From NCBI GenBank assembly GCA_016716435.1, contig JADJWI010000001.1:526230-590229 (forward strand): a stretch of 64,000 nucleotides of DNA. The letters are read 5' to 3'. Below, in pieces: positions 17,430 through 25,817 of the stretch. Origin of the DNA: Acidobacteriota bacterium (GTDB lineage: Bacteria > Acidobacteriota > Blastocatellia > Pyrinomonadales > Pyrinomonadaceae). Numbering within the stretch: position 1 is the first letter of the stretch; the number at the start of each line of letters is the position of its first letter. The notes beneath the pieces are model-generated. The model did no database searches. It had not been told where the DNA came from and worked only from the letters and a program-made list of their open reading frames with translations. A program made the translations under genes and the position numbers.

Positions 17430-17899
17430 CAAGAATGCTCAGCTTCGTGCTTTACTTGCCAAAATGAGATCTCGAATTCATCCAAATTCTCAGGATCGTC
17501 AGGTTGATAAAAATTGACTTTGCATAGCCGATCTGGGAAGTCGTGTGCAAGTTTCACTCTGTATATCGAGGCAAGGGTCTCACCAAGCAAGATCGCCTTA
17601 TCTAATGTTAGGTCTTCACATCCAGCGTGGTGAATATCAGAAATGTGCAGATGATTCATGACCGTTTCAACAGCGAGTCTGTCGCCTGAATATGTTTCCT
17701 CAAAACCCCTCAATGAATCTACACTGAAACCCTCTCGCAGAATATAGTCTTCGAAAACGACAAACGTTGGCCAAAATATGGACGCGTATCCGATAGCTAA
17801 CGAGAATGAACCTTCACAGCCGATCCAGGACTCCAGATCGATGCCGGAGCCTTCATTCCACGCTGATAGTTGCGCTTGCATGCTATCTGGAACTTTCAT
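17429..17899 (-). CDS. Hypothetical protein, 156 aa
   Basis: This is an intact ORF translationally coupled to moaE. It is acidic (many D/E) with clustered His/Cys residues in MNHLHISDIHHAGCEDLTLD. There is no signal peptide or membrane segment. The pattern (a short cytoplasmic protein reporting on its partner, as SUKH or immunity-type proteins do) is only suggestive. The family is not recognised. Confidence 0.6.
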   Translation of the reverse strand: MKVPDSMQAQLSAWNEGSGIDLESWIGCEGSFSLAIGYASIFWPTFVVFEDYILREGFSVDSLRGFEETYSGDRLAVETVMNHLHISDIHHAGCEDLTLDKAILLGETLASIYRVKLAHDFPDRLCKVNFYQPDDPENLDEFEISFWQVKHEAEHS

Positions 17900-17971
17900 A
17901 TTTGATCAAATAGGACGATCAATTCCGCCTGCAGCTCTGCGGGAAAAAGCTCCCCAAACTCTGTCATGCTT

Positions 17972-18799
17972 CTAAGGAGATACCGAGGCGAGAATTCGCT
18001 TTAGTGCTTGTATCGAAGGAACAAACCCATCATCGTTGAGCTCTTCGACCTTTTGTTCCTCTTTTTCCAAATACGACCGCACTCGCTCGCGCAACACGTC
18101 AGCGTTTCCTGAAGTCAGGGCGTCGGAACGCGGCCACTCATCAGTAAAGTCGATGCCCTTTGGCAAATTCGGATGGGCTATAGCAAACCTCGCAGCAACA
18201 TAGTATTTACCGTCGCTTGTGCGGCCTTGAAAATTGGCCGTTAGCTCCTCGTTGTTCGCGGGATTTGGAGCGACCTCATTGCTATACTGCGTAAGAAAAA
18301 ACACACCTGGAACGTTTTCAAAATCTAAATAGTCCTCCTTCGCCACAAAGGACCAGCCCGCGTTGTTGTATGGAAAATCAAACAGGTCTTCGAACTGGTG
18401 AAAGTTATTCGGTCTGGTTCTTAGCAATGCCTGTAGTTTTTCATCGGCCTCGCTGAAATTAGGAAAAGCGGAAGCAAAATCACTCATCCAGATTTCCGAT
18501 GTAGGCACAAAGCATACGAAGCTAGAAGCGGGATGGAAATATCTGGACCCTTTTTCCAAGGCAGGCAAACGTCGTTTTGACTCGAGGTCGTAGCAAACGT
18601 GGGCAGGAGCATCTATCGGAAATTTGTTAACCACGCTCTCATCGCTGGAGTCAACACGCTGAACATACCGAACGGAAACATCTCCGAACTCATCCTTTGA
18701 ATACTCGAATGGTATGAACCCGGACCCTAACGAGTTACAGGCCGGAAGGAACGCAACCGCTATCAAGATCAAAGTATGTGATAAAGCTTTGCGTGGCAT
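17972..18799 (-). CDS. Hypothetical lipoprotein, 275 aa
   Basis: The N-terminus MPRKALSH.. followed by LPAC at about residue 21 is a lipobox, so the protein should be lipid-anchored. The rest is soluble and aromatic-rich, with no known motif. I chose ATG 18799 because GAGGTG lies just upstream. The frame is open to 18817. AT content and codon use differ from housekeeping neighbours, as in the adjacent small genes, which suggests an accessory patch at 17.4-20.1 kb. Confidence 0.6.
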   Translation of the reverse strand: MPRKALSHTLILIAVAFLPACNSLGSGFIPFEYSKDEFGDVSVRYVQRVDSSDESVVNKFPIDAPAHVCYDLESKRRLPALEKGSRYFHPASSFVCFVPTSEIWMSDFASAFPNFSEADEKLQALLRTRPNNFHQFEDLFDFPYNNAGWSFVAKEDYLDFENVPGVFFLTQYSNEVAPNPANNEELTANFQGRTSDGKYYVAARFAIAHPNLPKGIDFTDEWPRSDALTSGNADVLRERVRSYLEKEEQKVEELNDDGFVPSIQALKRILASVSP

Positions 18800-18865
18800 C
18801 TTGGCACCTCTCACCAATTAACGCGTTATGAAACCTAGAGAATTTCGATCTGACACTTAGTTTTC

Positions 18866-19168
18866 TTAAGGCATTTCTATTTGATGACGGAGTTCATCGG
18901 TCAAGCTATCCCAAAGCTCCGGATGTGCCTCGACTAGCCGGGCGATGTCCGCAAGGTCTTTCAGCCGTTTACTCTGCCGTCGTTTCGGATCGCTCCATGC
19001 ACGGATCTTTCCCTGCAAAGTGTCTTCCAAGGTAGAGCTTTTGAAGATCAGTTCGTTGCCGTCACGAGCGATCAGCCAAACAAGATCCCTCCCAAGCTTT
19101 TGAACAGCCTGCGAAAACTCTGTTCCATCGCCTAAGATCTGCCATTCGTAGAACTGCTTCTCGGTCAT
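18866..19168 (-). CDS. Short nucleotidyltransferase-like C-terminal protein, 100 aa
   Basis: The segment KRLKDLADIARLVEAHPEL resembles the C-terminal helical part of AbiEii/MNT-like nucleotidyltransferases, which usually read RxKDxxDIxxL. The catalytic GS..D region is absent, so this is either a remnant or a stand-alone helper. It has its own ATG and no upstream continuation in any frame that I can see. Function unknown. Confidence 0.5.
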   Translation of the reverse strand: MTEKQFYEWQILGDGTEFSQAVQKLGRDLVWLIARDGNELIFKSSTLEDTLQGKIRAWSDPKRRQSKRLKDLADIARLVEAHPELWDSLTDELRHQIEMP

Positions 19169-19291
19169 ATTCTCTCCCGATATTCTACCGCAAAATTATT
19201 GCCCCGCCGCACTTCATTGCTTTCGAACTGCTTTTTAATAACTCTCCCGAATTGTCCGAGTCGTCGTCAATGGCTTTGCCCACTCGCACCG

Positions 19292-19311
19292 CGGAGAGGC
19301 TCGCCTCTCCG
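19292..19311. repeat. REP-like perfect inverted repeat
   Basis: CGGAGAGGC and GCCTCTCCG (19292-19300 / 19303-19311) form a perfect 9-bp stem with a 2-base loop. It lies downstream of moaD and has no T-run, so it is more like a REP or mRNA-stabilising hairpin than a terminator. Confidence 0.5.
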
Positions 19312-19334
19312 TCAGGTGCCCATAGAACATACTC

Positions 19335-19349
19335 GGAGGCTATGCCTCC
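19335..19349. repeat. Second short inverted repeat next to moaD end
   Basis: GGAGGC and GCCTCC flank a 3-base loop six bases after the moaD stop on the minus strand. With the hairpin at 19292 it forms a tandem hairpin pair. Confidence 0.4.
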
Positions 19350-19355
19350 CGCGGT

Positions 19356-19595
19356 TCATCCACCGGAGACGGCGGTGAAGATGGCGACCTCGCTGCCGTT
19401 TTGGAGCGGCGTTGCGGGGTCGGCGTATTCTTGATCTACGGCAATGAGGAGCTTTTGTCCGGCGAGTCCGGTGTGTTTGGATCTTAGGCTTTCGACCAGT
19501 TCGCCCGCAGTCATGCCCTCCGCCAATTCGGCCTCAGCCTCGCGGGTTCCGGCTGCATCGGCTGCGGCTCCGAAAAAAAACAAAGTTACCGTCAC
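19356..19595 (-). CDS. moaD: Molybdopterin synthase sulfur carrier MoaD
   Basis: This 79-aa beta-grasp protein ends in VSGG, and the C-terminal Gly-Gly is thiocarboxylated and delivers sulfur to MoaE. VTLFFFGAAADAAG and DPATPLQNGSEVAIF fit MoaD. The start is GTG 19595. It overlaps the upstream gene by 4 bp (GTGA), which suggests translational coupling. Confidence 0.88.
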   Translation of the reverse strand: MTVTLFFFGAAADAAGTREAEAELAEGMTAGELVESLRSKHTGLAGQKLLIAVDQEYADPATPLQNGSEVAIFTAVSGG

Positions 19596-20116
19596 CTTGA
19601 ATCCCTTCGCGACTTGCCGAGGCTATACTGATCCTTAATGAAGCCTAGAATCTTCACCTTGGTTTTTTCTCCAGGAGACAGCTGATCGACAAAATTCAGC
19701 TTTCTTTCTATGCCTTCAATATCGTAACCGACGAACGGATGCCACCCGTCTTTTGTGGCAGGTGCTCGAATTTCGAGTTGCCAGATCCAAAAGAAATCCT
19801 CTTTTGCGACCTCGATCTCGCAGTCCACCTTCAGGCCATCCTCGGTTTCGAAGTTTGGATCCTTGCTCCTGATCTGGACGATTTTCCTATCGTCCCCTCT
19901 GTAAACAACATCGAAGGCCACGCCTTTCTCATTTATAGTTACGTAAGGATCGAACCCACTAGTACTTGTAGATATCAGTCTCATCGGTTCGCTTGAATCA
20001 AAAGCAAGAAACCTCGCCGGAAGTACCTGACCGATCTTTAAGCTCTCGACGCCTTCTTGAGCAAAACCAGAGACCCAGCCGGTGCATAAAAATATGAACA
20101 AAACAAAAATCTTCAT
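19592..20116 (-). CDS. Hypothetical secreted protein, 174 aa
   Basis: A signal peptide (MKIFVLFIFLCTGWVSGFAQ) precedes a soluble domain of about 150 aa that is rich in charged residues and beta-type patterns. There is no known motif. It overlaps moaD by 4 bp, although a secreted protein has no obvious link to molybdopterin synthesis. Confidence 0.6.
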   Translation of the reverse strand: MKIFVLFIFLCTGWVSGFAQEGVESLKIGQVLPARFLAFDSSEPMRLISTSTSGFDPYVTINEKGVAFDVVYRGDDRKIVQIRSKDPNFETEDGLKVDCEIEVAKEDFFWIWQLEIRAPATKDGWHPFVGYDIEGIERKLNFVDQLSPGEKTKVKILGFIKDQYSLGKSRRDSR

Positions 20117-20191
20117 AGGTTCTCCTAAGCGTTAATCCACCCCGGGACGTGCGTAGCTATTGAAACGGCCTTCGAATTCGATTTGAACCCG

Positions 20192-20962
20192 TTATCTGAT
20201 CGCTCCTGCTATCGGGCTTGAGGCTGAGGCGTAGAGGCGTTTTGGCATGCGGCCGGCGAGGTAGCCTAGGCGGCCGGCCTCGACGGCGAGTTTCATCGCG
20301 GTTGCCATTCGGGCCGCGTCGCCGGCTTCGGCGATGGCGGTGTTCATCAGAATCGCGTCGGCGCCGAGTTCCATCGCGATCGCGGCGTCTGAGGGCACGC
20401 CGACCCCGGCATCGACGATGATCGTCGCGTCCGGCAGTTGCTCACGCATGATGCGAAGGTTCGAGGGGTTCTGCACGCCCATCCCGGAACCGATCGGCGC
20501 GGCCAGCGGCATCACCGCCGGGCAGCCGGCATCGAGCAGCTTTTTCGCCATTATCAGGTCGTCCGTGAAATACGGCAGGACGATGAAGCCCTCTTTGACC
20601 AAAACCCGAGCCGCCTCGAGCGTCTGCTCGTTGTCCGGCAGGAGCGTCACGGGGTCGCCGATCACCTCAAGCTTTATCCAGTCCGTTTCGAGCGCTTCGC
20701 GGGCCAGTCGCGACGTGCGAATAGCGTGCTCGGCGTCGTAACAGCCGGCCGTGTTCGGCAGGATCTGCATCTCGGGGTCGAGGTGGTCGAGAAACGACTC
20801 CGTCTTCCGGTCAAGCGGAACGCGATTGACCGCGACCGTAACCATCTCCGCCCCCGAAGCCCGGTGCGCCGCCTTCATCTCGTCAAACGAACGATACTTC
20901 CCCGTTCCGATGATCAAACGCGACCCGAAGGCCTTGCCCGCAAGTGTGAATCCACTGTCCAT
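20192..20962 (-). CDS. thiG: Thiazole synthase ThiG
   Basis: ThiG forms the thiazole phosphate of thiamine from DXP, ThiS-thiocarboxylate and dehydroglycine. It is a TIM barrel of 256 aa. Visible are LIIGTGKY, AVNRVPLD, the Schiff-base Lys in WIKLEVIGD, MPLAAPIGSGMG, DAGVGVPSDAA and the phosphate-loop region DAILMNTAIAEA. The thiS gene lies upstream in the same direction but is separated from it by an unrelated gene. Confidence 0.95.
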   Translation of the reverse strand: MDSGFTLAGKAFGSRLIIGTGKYRSFDEMKAAHRASGAEMVTVAVNRVPLDRKTESFLDHLDPEMQILPNTAGCYDAEHAIRTSRLAREALETDWIKLEVIGDPVTLLPDNEQTLEAARVLVKEGFIVLPYFTDDLIMAKKLLDAGCPAVMPLAAPIGSGMGVQNPSNLRIMREQLPDATIIVDAGVGVPSDAAIAMELGADAILMNTAIAEAGDAARMATAMKLAVEAGRLGYLAGRMPKRLYASASSPIAGAIR

Positions 20963-20976
20963 AGCGCAATGTTATC

Positions 20977-21000
20977 AGAGAAAAGGAGAAGAGGAGAAAA
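20977..21000. repeat. Purine-rich left arm of an inverted repeat around the four-helix-bundle gene
   Basis: The tract is almost pure A/G on the plus strand. Fifteen bases, AGGAGAAGAGGAGAA (20984-20998), are the exact reverse complement of 21466-21480. Confidence 0.65.
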
Positions 21001-21028
21001 TGAGAGTGCCTGCTCTACGTTTCCGGAG

Positions 21029-21424
21029 TCATCTGCGTGGAGCTGGCTTGTTGGCAAAAACCCATTGCTTAGAATTCGAAGCCATCGACACCAACATCGC
21101 AATTACTTCGTCAAACGACCGATACAGTTCCATGGCAACATCTCTTTCGATGTATTCGCATTTAACAGCGAATTCGAGCCAAGTCTGCGTCTCGGCCGCT
21201 TCGCCTTCGGCATCATTCAGTTTTGCGATAAAGGCTGCCTCGTAACGGCGCTTTCGCCAAGCCTCTGCGAGATTCGCACAAACCGAGCGAGACGAACGAC
21301 GGATCTGATCGGTCATCGCATAGGTTTCCTCTTTTGGAAAGCGTTTGGTTAGCTCGAAAATCCGCATCGCCGCCGAAAATGCCTTTCGATACACCTCAAG
21401 TTCCTGATGCCGCGTGATCTTCAT
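21029..21424 (-). CDS. Four-helix-bundle protein (23S rRNA intervening-sequence protein family)
   Basis: This protein of about 131 aa belongs to the S23/IVP family. It starts MKITRHQELEVYRKAF and has YAMTDQIRRSSRSVCANLAE and KLNDAEGEAAETQTWL, the usual family patterns. In other bacteria such genes lie inside 23S rRNA insertions or as solitary genes, and their function is unknown. Here it interrupts thiS-thiG and is bracketed by complementary purine and pyrimidine tracts. I chose ATG 21424; a GTG at 21433 is in frame. Confidence 0.88.
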   Translation of the reverse strand: MKITRHQELEVYRKAFSAAMRIFELTKRFPKEETYAMTDQIRRSSRSVCANLAEAWRKRRYEAAFIAKLNDAEGEAAETQTWLEFAVKCEYIERDVAMELYRSFDEVIAMLVSMASNSKQWVFANKPAPRR

Positions 21425-21450
21425 CGTCCGCACTTTTCCGCCTTTCCCGG

Positions 21451-21489
21451 TCTCCCCTTTTCCTCTTCTCCTCTTCTCCTCTTCTCCCC
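21451..21489. repeat. Pyrimidine-rich right arm of the inverted repeat
   Basis: This tract is repeats of TCCTCTTC, complementary to the purine tract at 20977-21000. It reaches to within 2 bp of the thiS stop codon. Confidence 0.65.
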
Positions 21490-21490
21490 A

Positions 21491-21694
21491 CTAGCCTCCG
21501 CCGACGAAGTGGATAACTTCTATCACATCGCTGTCACGGATCGGCGTCGATGGCCAATCCGACTTACGGACGACCGATTTATTTTGCTCTACAGCTACCC
21601 GTTGCCGCGGCAATGAAAAAAGATCGAGAAGCCGGTCAAGCGTGACCTCGCTTTCGATCTCTTTCTTTTCGCCATTTAGGACTATCGTAACCAT
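21491..21694 (-). CDS. thiS: Thiamine sulfur carrier ThiS
   Basis: This 67-aa beta-grasp protein starts MVTIVLNGEKKEI and ends HFVGGG. The C-terminal Gly-Gly is adenylated and thiocarboxylated to give sulfur to ThiG. It reads in the same direction as thiG and was presumably adjacent to it before the four-helix-bundle gene arrived. Confidence 0.9.
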   Translation of the reverse strand: MVTIVLNGEKKEIESEVTLDRLLDLFSLPRQRVAVEQNKSVVRKSDWPSTPIRDSDVIEVIHFVGGG

Positions 21695-21745
21695 CTGTTA
21701 CGACGATTTTCGCTTATCCGCGGCGGAATTCAAACCCGTCGCGGC

Positions 21746-22570
21746 TTAACCATGCACTATCGGCCGGCGGATCTCGGCTTCCTCACCCTCGCTCATTGCC
21801 CTGACCAGAAAAGCCGCACGGCCGGTATTAAACCTCGGAAACTGCACGTTCAGTCGGGCAATGCCGTTCGCGTCCGTGCTTGCGTGAAAGATCAGCGGCC
21901 GAAAGGCCGAGCCGAGCACCTTTACCATTATCTGCGCGTTGCCGACCACTCGCCGCTCGGCACCACGGCATATCATTAATGTCACCGACCGTCGCTCGCC
22001 GCCCTTAAACTTTTGGTCGCCGACCATTTCAATTGTTAGCCGCTCGGTCTGGGCCCGTTCGCGCCCCGCGAGGTCGCTTACAACGGCGACCGCACTTTCC
22101 GGAACCTCCGTCGGCTCCTCGACCACCTCAACGGCATCGATGAACAGCTCTTCGATCTCGATCAGCGGATCGGCAAAAACATCGGCCTCAACGTCCGGCA
22201 TCGGTATCGGAATGCCGTTGTCGCGTGCCTCAAATGGGTCAAACGGCTTCGCGATCGGCTCGGGCATCACACCGCCGCCGTTCGTCGCAATGGCCGGCTC
22301 GCCCGCGGACATCCGCTTCAGGTCCTCGATCCTTCCGGCCTTTATCGCCGCACAGATCAGCCGATGCTGGCGATTGAGCCTTTCCTCAAGCGCCTTTTCG
22401 TCAAATCCCTTTTTGACCAGGTCGTCATATGGCGACCGCTTTGCAGCAAGGATCGTCCCGCCGATATAAACCAACGAGAGAATTATCGGCCGTTCAAGGC
22501 CCTTATCTTCGGTCTGAACGTGATAGACAACACCTTCAAACTCGATATCTGTATTGAATCCTGAGATCAC
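21746..22570 (-). CDS. Hypothetical protein, about 274 aa
   Basis: The N-terminus (VISGFNTDIEFEGVVYHVQ) and IYIGGTILAAKRSPYDDL-like block form one conserved-looking domain. A Pro- and acid-rich linker follows at about residues 90-150. The C-terminal beta domain is similar in outline to carboxypeptidase-regulatory or Ig-like folds (STDANGIARLNVQFPRF). There is no signal peptide. I chose GTG 22570 because the recognisable domain begins there; the frame stays open to 22630. Function unknown. Confidence 0.6.
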   Translation of the reverse strand: MISGFNTDIEFEGVVYHVQTEDKGLERPIILSLVYIGGTILAAKRSPYDDLVKKGFDEKALEERLNRQHRLICAAIKAGRIEDLKRMSAGEPAIATNGGGVMPEPIAKPFDPFEARDNGIPIPMPDVEADVFADPLIEIEELFIDAVEVVEEPTEVPESAVAVVSDLAGRERAQTERLTIEMVGDQKFKGGERRSVTLMICRGAERRVVGNAQIMVKVLGSAFRPLIFHASTDANGIARLNVQFPRFNTGRAAFLVRAMSEGEEAEIRRPIVHG

Positions 22571-22756
22571 TGTGGCGTATCGTAAGCGGAGCGGAAAGGA
22601 AAAATGCGAGAGGCGGCTTCGCGAAACCATTATGAAATTAGCACGAAAACCGCTTATGGGTCAATGTTTTTGATGCAATCGGCGCGGCTTCGCAACGTCG
22701 GCGAAGGCTTCCGGGAATGTCCGCAAACGCCGCAGGAATGCCGAGACCTATGTGCC

Positions 22757-22785
22757 TTGACACTATCAAGGGGTTAACATACGAT
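22757..22785 (+). promoter_or_regulatory. Sigma-70-type promoter of the nuo operon
   Basis: TTGACA (22757-22762), a 17-bp spacer and TACGAT (22780-22785) are in good order 89 bp before nuoA. The rest of the 22571-22874 gap holds no gene that I can support. Confidence 0.7.
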
Positions 22786-22874
22786 TTACTTTGAATCGAA
22801 GACAAGGAAACCGCATGAGAAAGCGTTGAAGTAGCGTCTTCGATGCGTTTCCTATTCCTGCTCAAGGGACGAAA

Positions 22875-23372
22875 ATGGCCACTTTCAACCTAATGGATTA
22901 CGCCCCGATCGGCTTGATGTTCCTCGTCGCCATCGGGTTCGGTCTCAGCCAACTGCTCGTTACCCAGCTCATCGGCCCAAAGAAACGGACCGCGACCAAG
23001 CTGATGCCCTACGAGTGCGGAAAAGACCCGGTCGGTTCGGCCCGCGACCGCTTTTCGATCAAGTTTTATGTGGTCGCCGTTACATTTCTTCTCTTCGACC
23101 TCGAAATTCTTTTCATGATCCCGTTCGCCGTGGCCTTCAAATCGCTGCTCGGCATTGAGAAGATGACCGGCGTAATGTATGGCACCATTGCCTTTATCGG
23201 CATTATGATCTTCTTGGCGACGGTCGTTATCGGGCTGATCTACGACTGGAAGAAAGGAGCATTTGACTGGAGTTCGCAGGCTCGGGCTTCAGCAAGAGCT
23301 CAGGCGATCGCGATGCGAAAATCGCGGTCGAGAGAGGTTGATGGCCACGGCGACCTGCAGCGTGCGGCCTAA
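22875..23372 (+). CDS. nuoA: NADH-quinone oxidoreductase subunit A
   Basis: This is a membrane subunit of complex I at the quinone-site/membrane junction. Three transmembrane helices are visible. Family motifs are YECGKDPVGSARDRFSIKFY and FLLFDLEILFMIPF. The C-terminus is extended by about 35 basic residues beyond the usual end. It is the first gene of the nuo operon, behind a clear promoter. Confidence 0.95.
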   Translation: MATFNLMDYAPIGLMFLVAIGFGLSQLLVTQLIGPKKRTATKLMPYECGKDPVGSARDRFSIKFYVVAVTFLLFDLEILFMIPFAVAFKSLLGIEKMTGVMYGTIAFIGIMIFLATVVIGLIYDWKKGAFDWSSQARASARAQAIAMRKSRSREVDGHGDLQRAA

Positions 23373-23383
23373 TAAGAACAAGT

Positions 23384-24031
23384 ATGGGTTTAGAGAACAA
23401 AATTTTTGAGTCGCTTCCGGACGTCCTGACCGTAAGGCTCGACGCCGTCGTCAACTGGGCCCGAAAATCGAGCCTCTGGCCGGCGACCTTCGGCCTTGCG
23501 TGCTGTGCCATCGAGATGATGAACACGGTCTCTGCCCGAAATGATCTTTCTCGCTTTGGTGCGGAAACCTTCCGGGCGAGCCCGCGGCAGGCGGACGTAA
23601 TGATCGTCTCGGGCCGCGTTTCGCGTAAGATGGCCCCGGTGCTCCGCCGCATCTATGACCAGATGCCCGAGCCGAAATGGGTCATCTCAATGGGCGCTTG
23701 TGCGACCTCGGGCGGCGTTTTTGATAACTACGCCATCGTTCAGGGCGTTGACAAGATCGTGCCGGTCGATGTTTACGTGCCGGGCTGCCCGCCGCGGCCC
23801 GAAATGCTCGTCCATGCCATCACGATGCTGCAGGACAAGATAATGAAGGAATCGGTCAAGGATCGGACCGATACCATTGAGTCAGAATCCCGCGAGTCCT
23901 TGGTCCCGGGCACGCTTCCCGTCACGGAAGGCACTGCCCTCGAACGCGAGACCGAGGTCGAGGTTGCTCAGAATAATGTTTCGCGGCCCTATACGATCCT
24001 GTCGCGGCACGAACGCCGCCGGTCGTTCTAG
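23384..24031 (+). CDS. nuoB: NADH-quinone oxidoreductase subunit B
   Basis: NuoB carries cluster N2 and lines the quinone cavity. The ligands are visible as Cys-Cys in LACCAIEM, Cys in MGACATSGG and Cys in VPGCPPRPE. The conserved core ends at about residue 160. Then comes an acidic tail of about 55 aa that is not part of the usual subunit. It starts 12 bp after nuoA. Confidence 0.95.
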   Translation: MGLENKIFESLPDVLTVRLDAVVNWARKSSLWPATFGLACCAIEMMNTVSARNDLSRFGAETFRASPRQADVMIVSGRVSRKMAPVLRRIYDQMPEPKWVISMGACATSGGVFDNYAIVQGVDKIVPVDVYVPGCPPRPEMLVHAITMLQDKIMKESVKDRTDTIESESRESLVPGTLPVTEGTALERETEVEVAQNNVSRPYTILSRHERRRSF

Positions 24032-24101
24032 GCCGCATTTGTTTCGAGGTCCTAATTTATTGGGTTCGGCACGCCTTGCGAGGTGTGCCTTTTATCGGAT
24101 T

Positions 24102-24580
24102 ATGACCGAAAAACTCCGCGAATTCGTGGAATCACTCAAAATTGCAAATCCCGAATGGGTAGGCGATGTGAAAGACGCCCTCGGCGAGGTGACCGTCACC
24201 GTTCCGCGCGAGCATATCTTTGCCGCCTGCGAGTTTCTCCGCGATTCGCTTGGCTTTGATCTGCTTGCGGATCTTTGCGGTTGCGACCGCGGGCCGGAGG
24301 AGGAGCCGAGGTTCGAGGTGAACTATCACCTTTCTCGACAACGCACCACAAACGGCTTCGGCTCAAGGTACTCCTCAGCGAGGACGACCCAAATGTCGAG
24401 AGCGTTGTGCCGATATGGAAAACGGCCGATTGGCATGAACGCGAGACCTTCGACCTGGTCGGCGTTATCTTTGAGAATCACCCGGACTTGAGAAGGATCC
24501 TGCTGCCGTCCGACTTCGACGGCCATGCACTGAGAAAAGATTACCCGCTGCGCGGCTATGAGCCTTACAGCATGAACTAG
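24102..24580 (+). CDS. nuoC: NADH-quinone oxidoreductase subunit C, with one frameshift
   Basis: The first part (MTEKLREFVESLK to EVNYHL) reads in one frame and the rest (FSTTHHKRLRLKV to RGYEPYSMN) in another. The second part has the typical DWHERETFDLVGV and ILLPSDFDGHALRKDYPLRG. Adding one T to the run CTTTC near 24331 restores the frame, so this is most likely a homopolymer base-call error. The length of about 160 aa is normal. It is a peripheral-arm subunit next to nuoD. Confidence 0.9.
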
Positions 24581-24592
24581 TACAGAACCACG

Positions 24593-25813
24593 ATGACATC
24601 AGCAGTTGAAACCATTGCCGCAGATTTCGACGCGATCGACGAGCCGCTTGAAACGCAGATGACGCTTTCAATGGGCCCGCAGCACCCCTCGACCCACGGC
24701 GTGCTCCGGCTTGATCTGCGGCTTGACGGCGAGCTTGTCGTCAAGGCCATTCCGGACATCGGTTATCTCCATACCGGAATGGAGAAGCTCTTTGAATACA
24801 AGAAATATCAGCAGGGCATCGTCATCACCGACCGGATGGATTACCTCAATCCGCTCGGCAATAACCTTGTTTATGTGATGGCGGCGGAGAAGTTGCTGCA
24901 GATCGAGATCCCCGAACGGGCTCAGGTCGTCCGCGTGCTGATGTGCGAACTCCAGCGGATCGCCTCGCACATGGTCTGGCTCGGTACGCACTGCCTTGAT
25001 ATCGGTGCGATGTCGGTGTTTTTCTATTGCTTCCGCCAGCGTGAAAAGATCCTTAACTTGATCGAGGCAGCCTCGGGCGGGCGAATGACGCCGAGCTATT
25101 TCCGAATCGGCGGGCTGATGATGGACCTTCCCGCGGGGTTTGACAGGCGAGTTCGGCAATTTCTGGAAGATTTTCCGGAAGGGATGCAAACTTTCGACAC
25201 GCTCGTGACCGGAAACCGCATTTGGCAGAGCCGGACCAAGGATATTGGCTACATCAGCAAAGAAGATGCCATTTCATGGGGCCTCACCGGTCCGTGCCTC
25301 CGGGCAAGCGGTGTCGACCTCGACCTTCGCCGCGATAATCCTTACACGGGTTACGAGACCTACGATTTCGATGTCCCGGTGGAAACGGGCGGCGACGTTT
25401 GGGCCCGCTTTATGGTCCGGATGCGTGAGCTCGAAGAAAGCTACAAGATCGTTCGGCAGGCACTTGACCGGCTCAAACCCGGCCCGATCAAGGCCGATGC
25501 CCCGAAGGTGGTTTTGCCCGACCGCGACGATATGCGGAAGCATATGGACTCGCTGATCCACCACTTCCTGATCGTCGCCGAGGGCTTTAATGTACCTCCC
25601 GGCGAAGTATATTTTCCGATCGAGGCTTCAAAAGGCGAGCTCGGCGTTTATATGAAATCCAACGGCGGGCCGAAGCCCGAACGAGTGCACTTCCGCGGCC
25701 CGAGCTTCGTAAACCTCGCCGCCCTGCCCGTAATGAGCGAAGGCGAAATGGTCGCCGACGTAGTAGCGATCATCGGAAGTCTGGATATTGTTCTGGGCGA
25801 AATTGACAGGTAA
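24593..25813 (+). CDS. nuoD: NADH-quinone oxidoreductase subunit D
   Basis: This 49-kDa subunit helps form the quinone-binding pocket. Visible are SMGPQHPSTHGVLR with the pocket His residues, YLHTGMEKLFE, DYLNPLGNN and PIEASKGELGVYM. It is 406 aa and intact. It lies 12 bp after nuoC and 4 bp before nuoE. Confidence 0.96.
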   Translation: MTSAVETIAADFDAIDEPLETQMTLSMGPQHPSTHGVLRLDLRLDGELVVKAIPDIGYLHTGMEKLFEYKKYQQGIVITDRMDYLNPLGNNLVYVMAAEKLLQIEIPERAQVVRVLMCELQRIASHMVWLGTHCLDIGAMSVFFYCFRQREKILNLIEAASGGRMTPSYFRIGGLMMDLPAGFDRRVRQFLEDFPEGMQTFDTLVTGNRIWQSRTKDIGYISKEDAISWGLTGPCLRASGVDLDLRRDNPYTGYETYDFDVPVETGGDVWARFMVRMRELEESYKIVRQALDRLKPGPIKADAPKVVLPDRDDMRKHMDSLIHHFLIVAEGFNVPPGEVYFPIEASKGELGVYMKSNGGPKPERVHFRGPSFVNLAALPVMSEGEMVADVVAIIGSLDIVLGEIDR

Positions 25814-25817
25814 AAAG

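Noticed and set aside
18866..19168. Half of a toxin-antitoxin pair
   Set aside because: The nucleotidyltransferase-like tail lacks the catalytic part and no partner gene sits beside it, so I list it only as a remnant or orphan.
20977..21489. The purine/pyrimidine arms as a transcription terminator for thiS
   Set aside because: The arms are about 480 bp apart with a gene between, and no T-run follows the hypothetical stem on the minus strand.
24325..24340. Programmed ribosomal frameshift in nuoC
   Set aside because: There is no slippery heptamer or downstream structure specific to it, and many other genes nearby have similar run-length indels.
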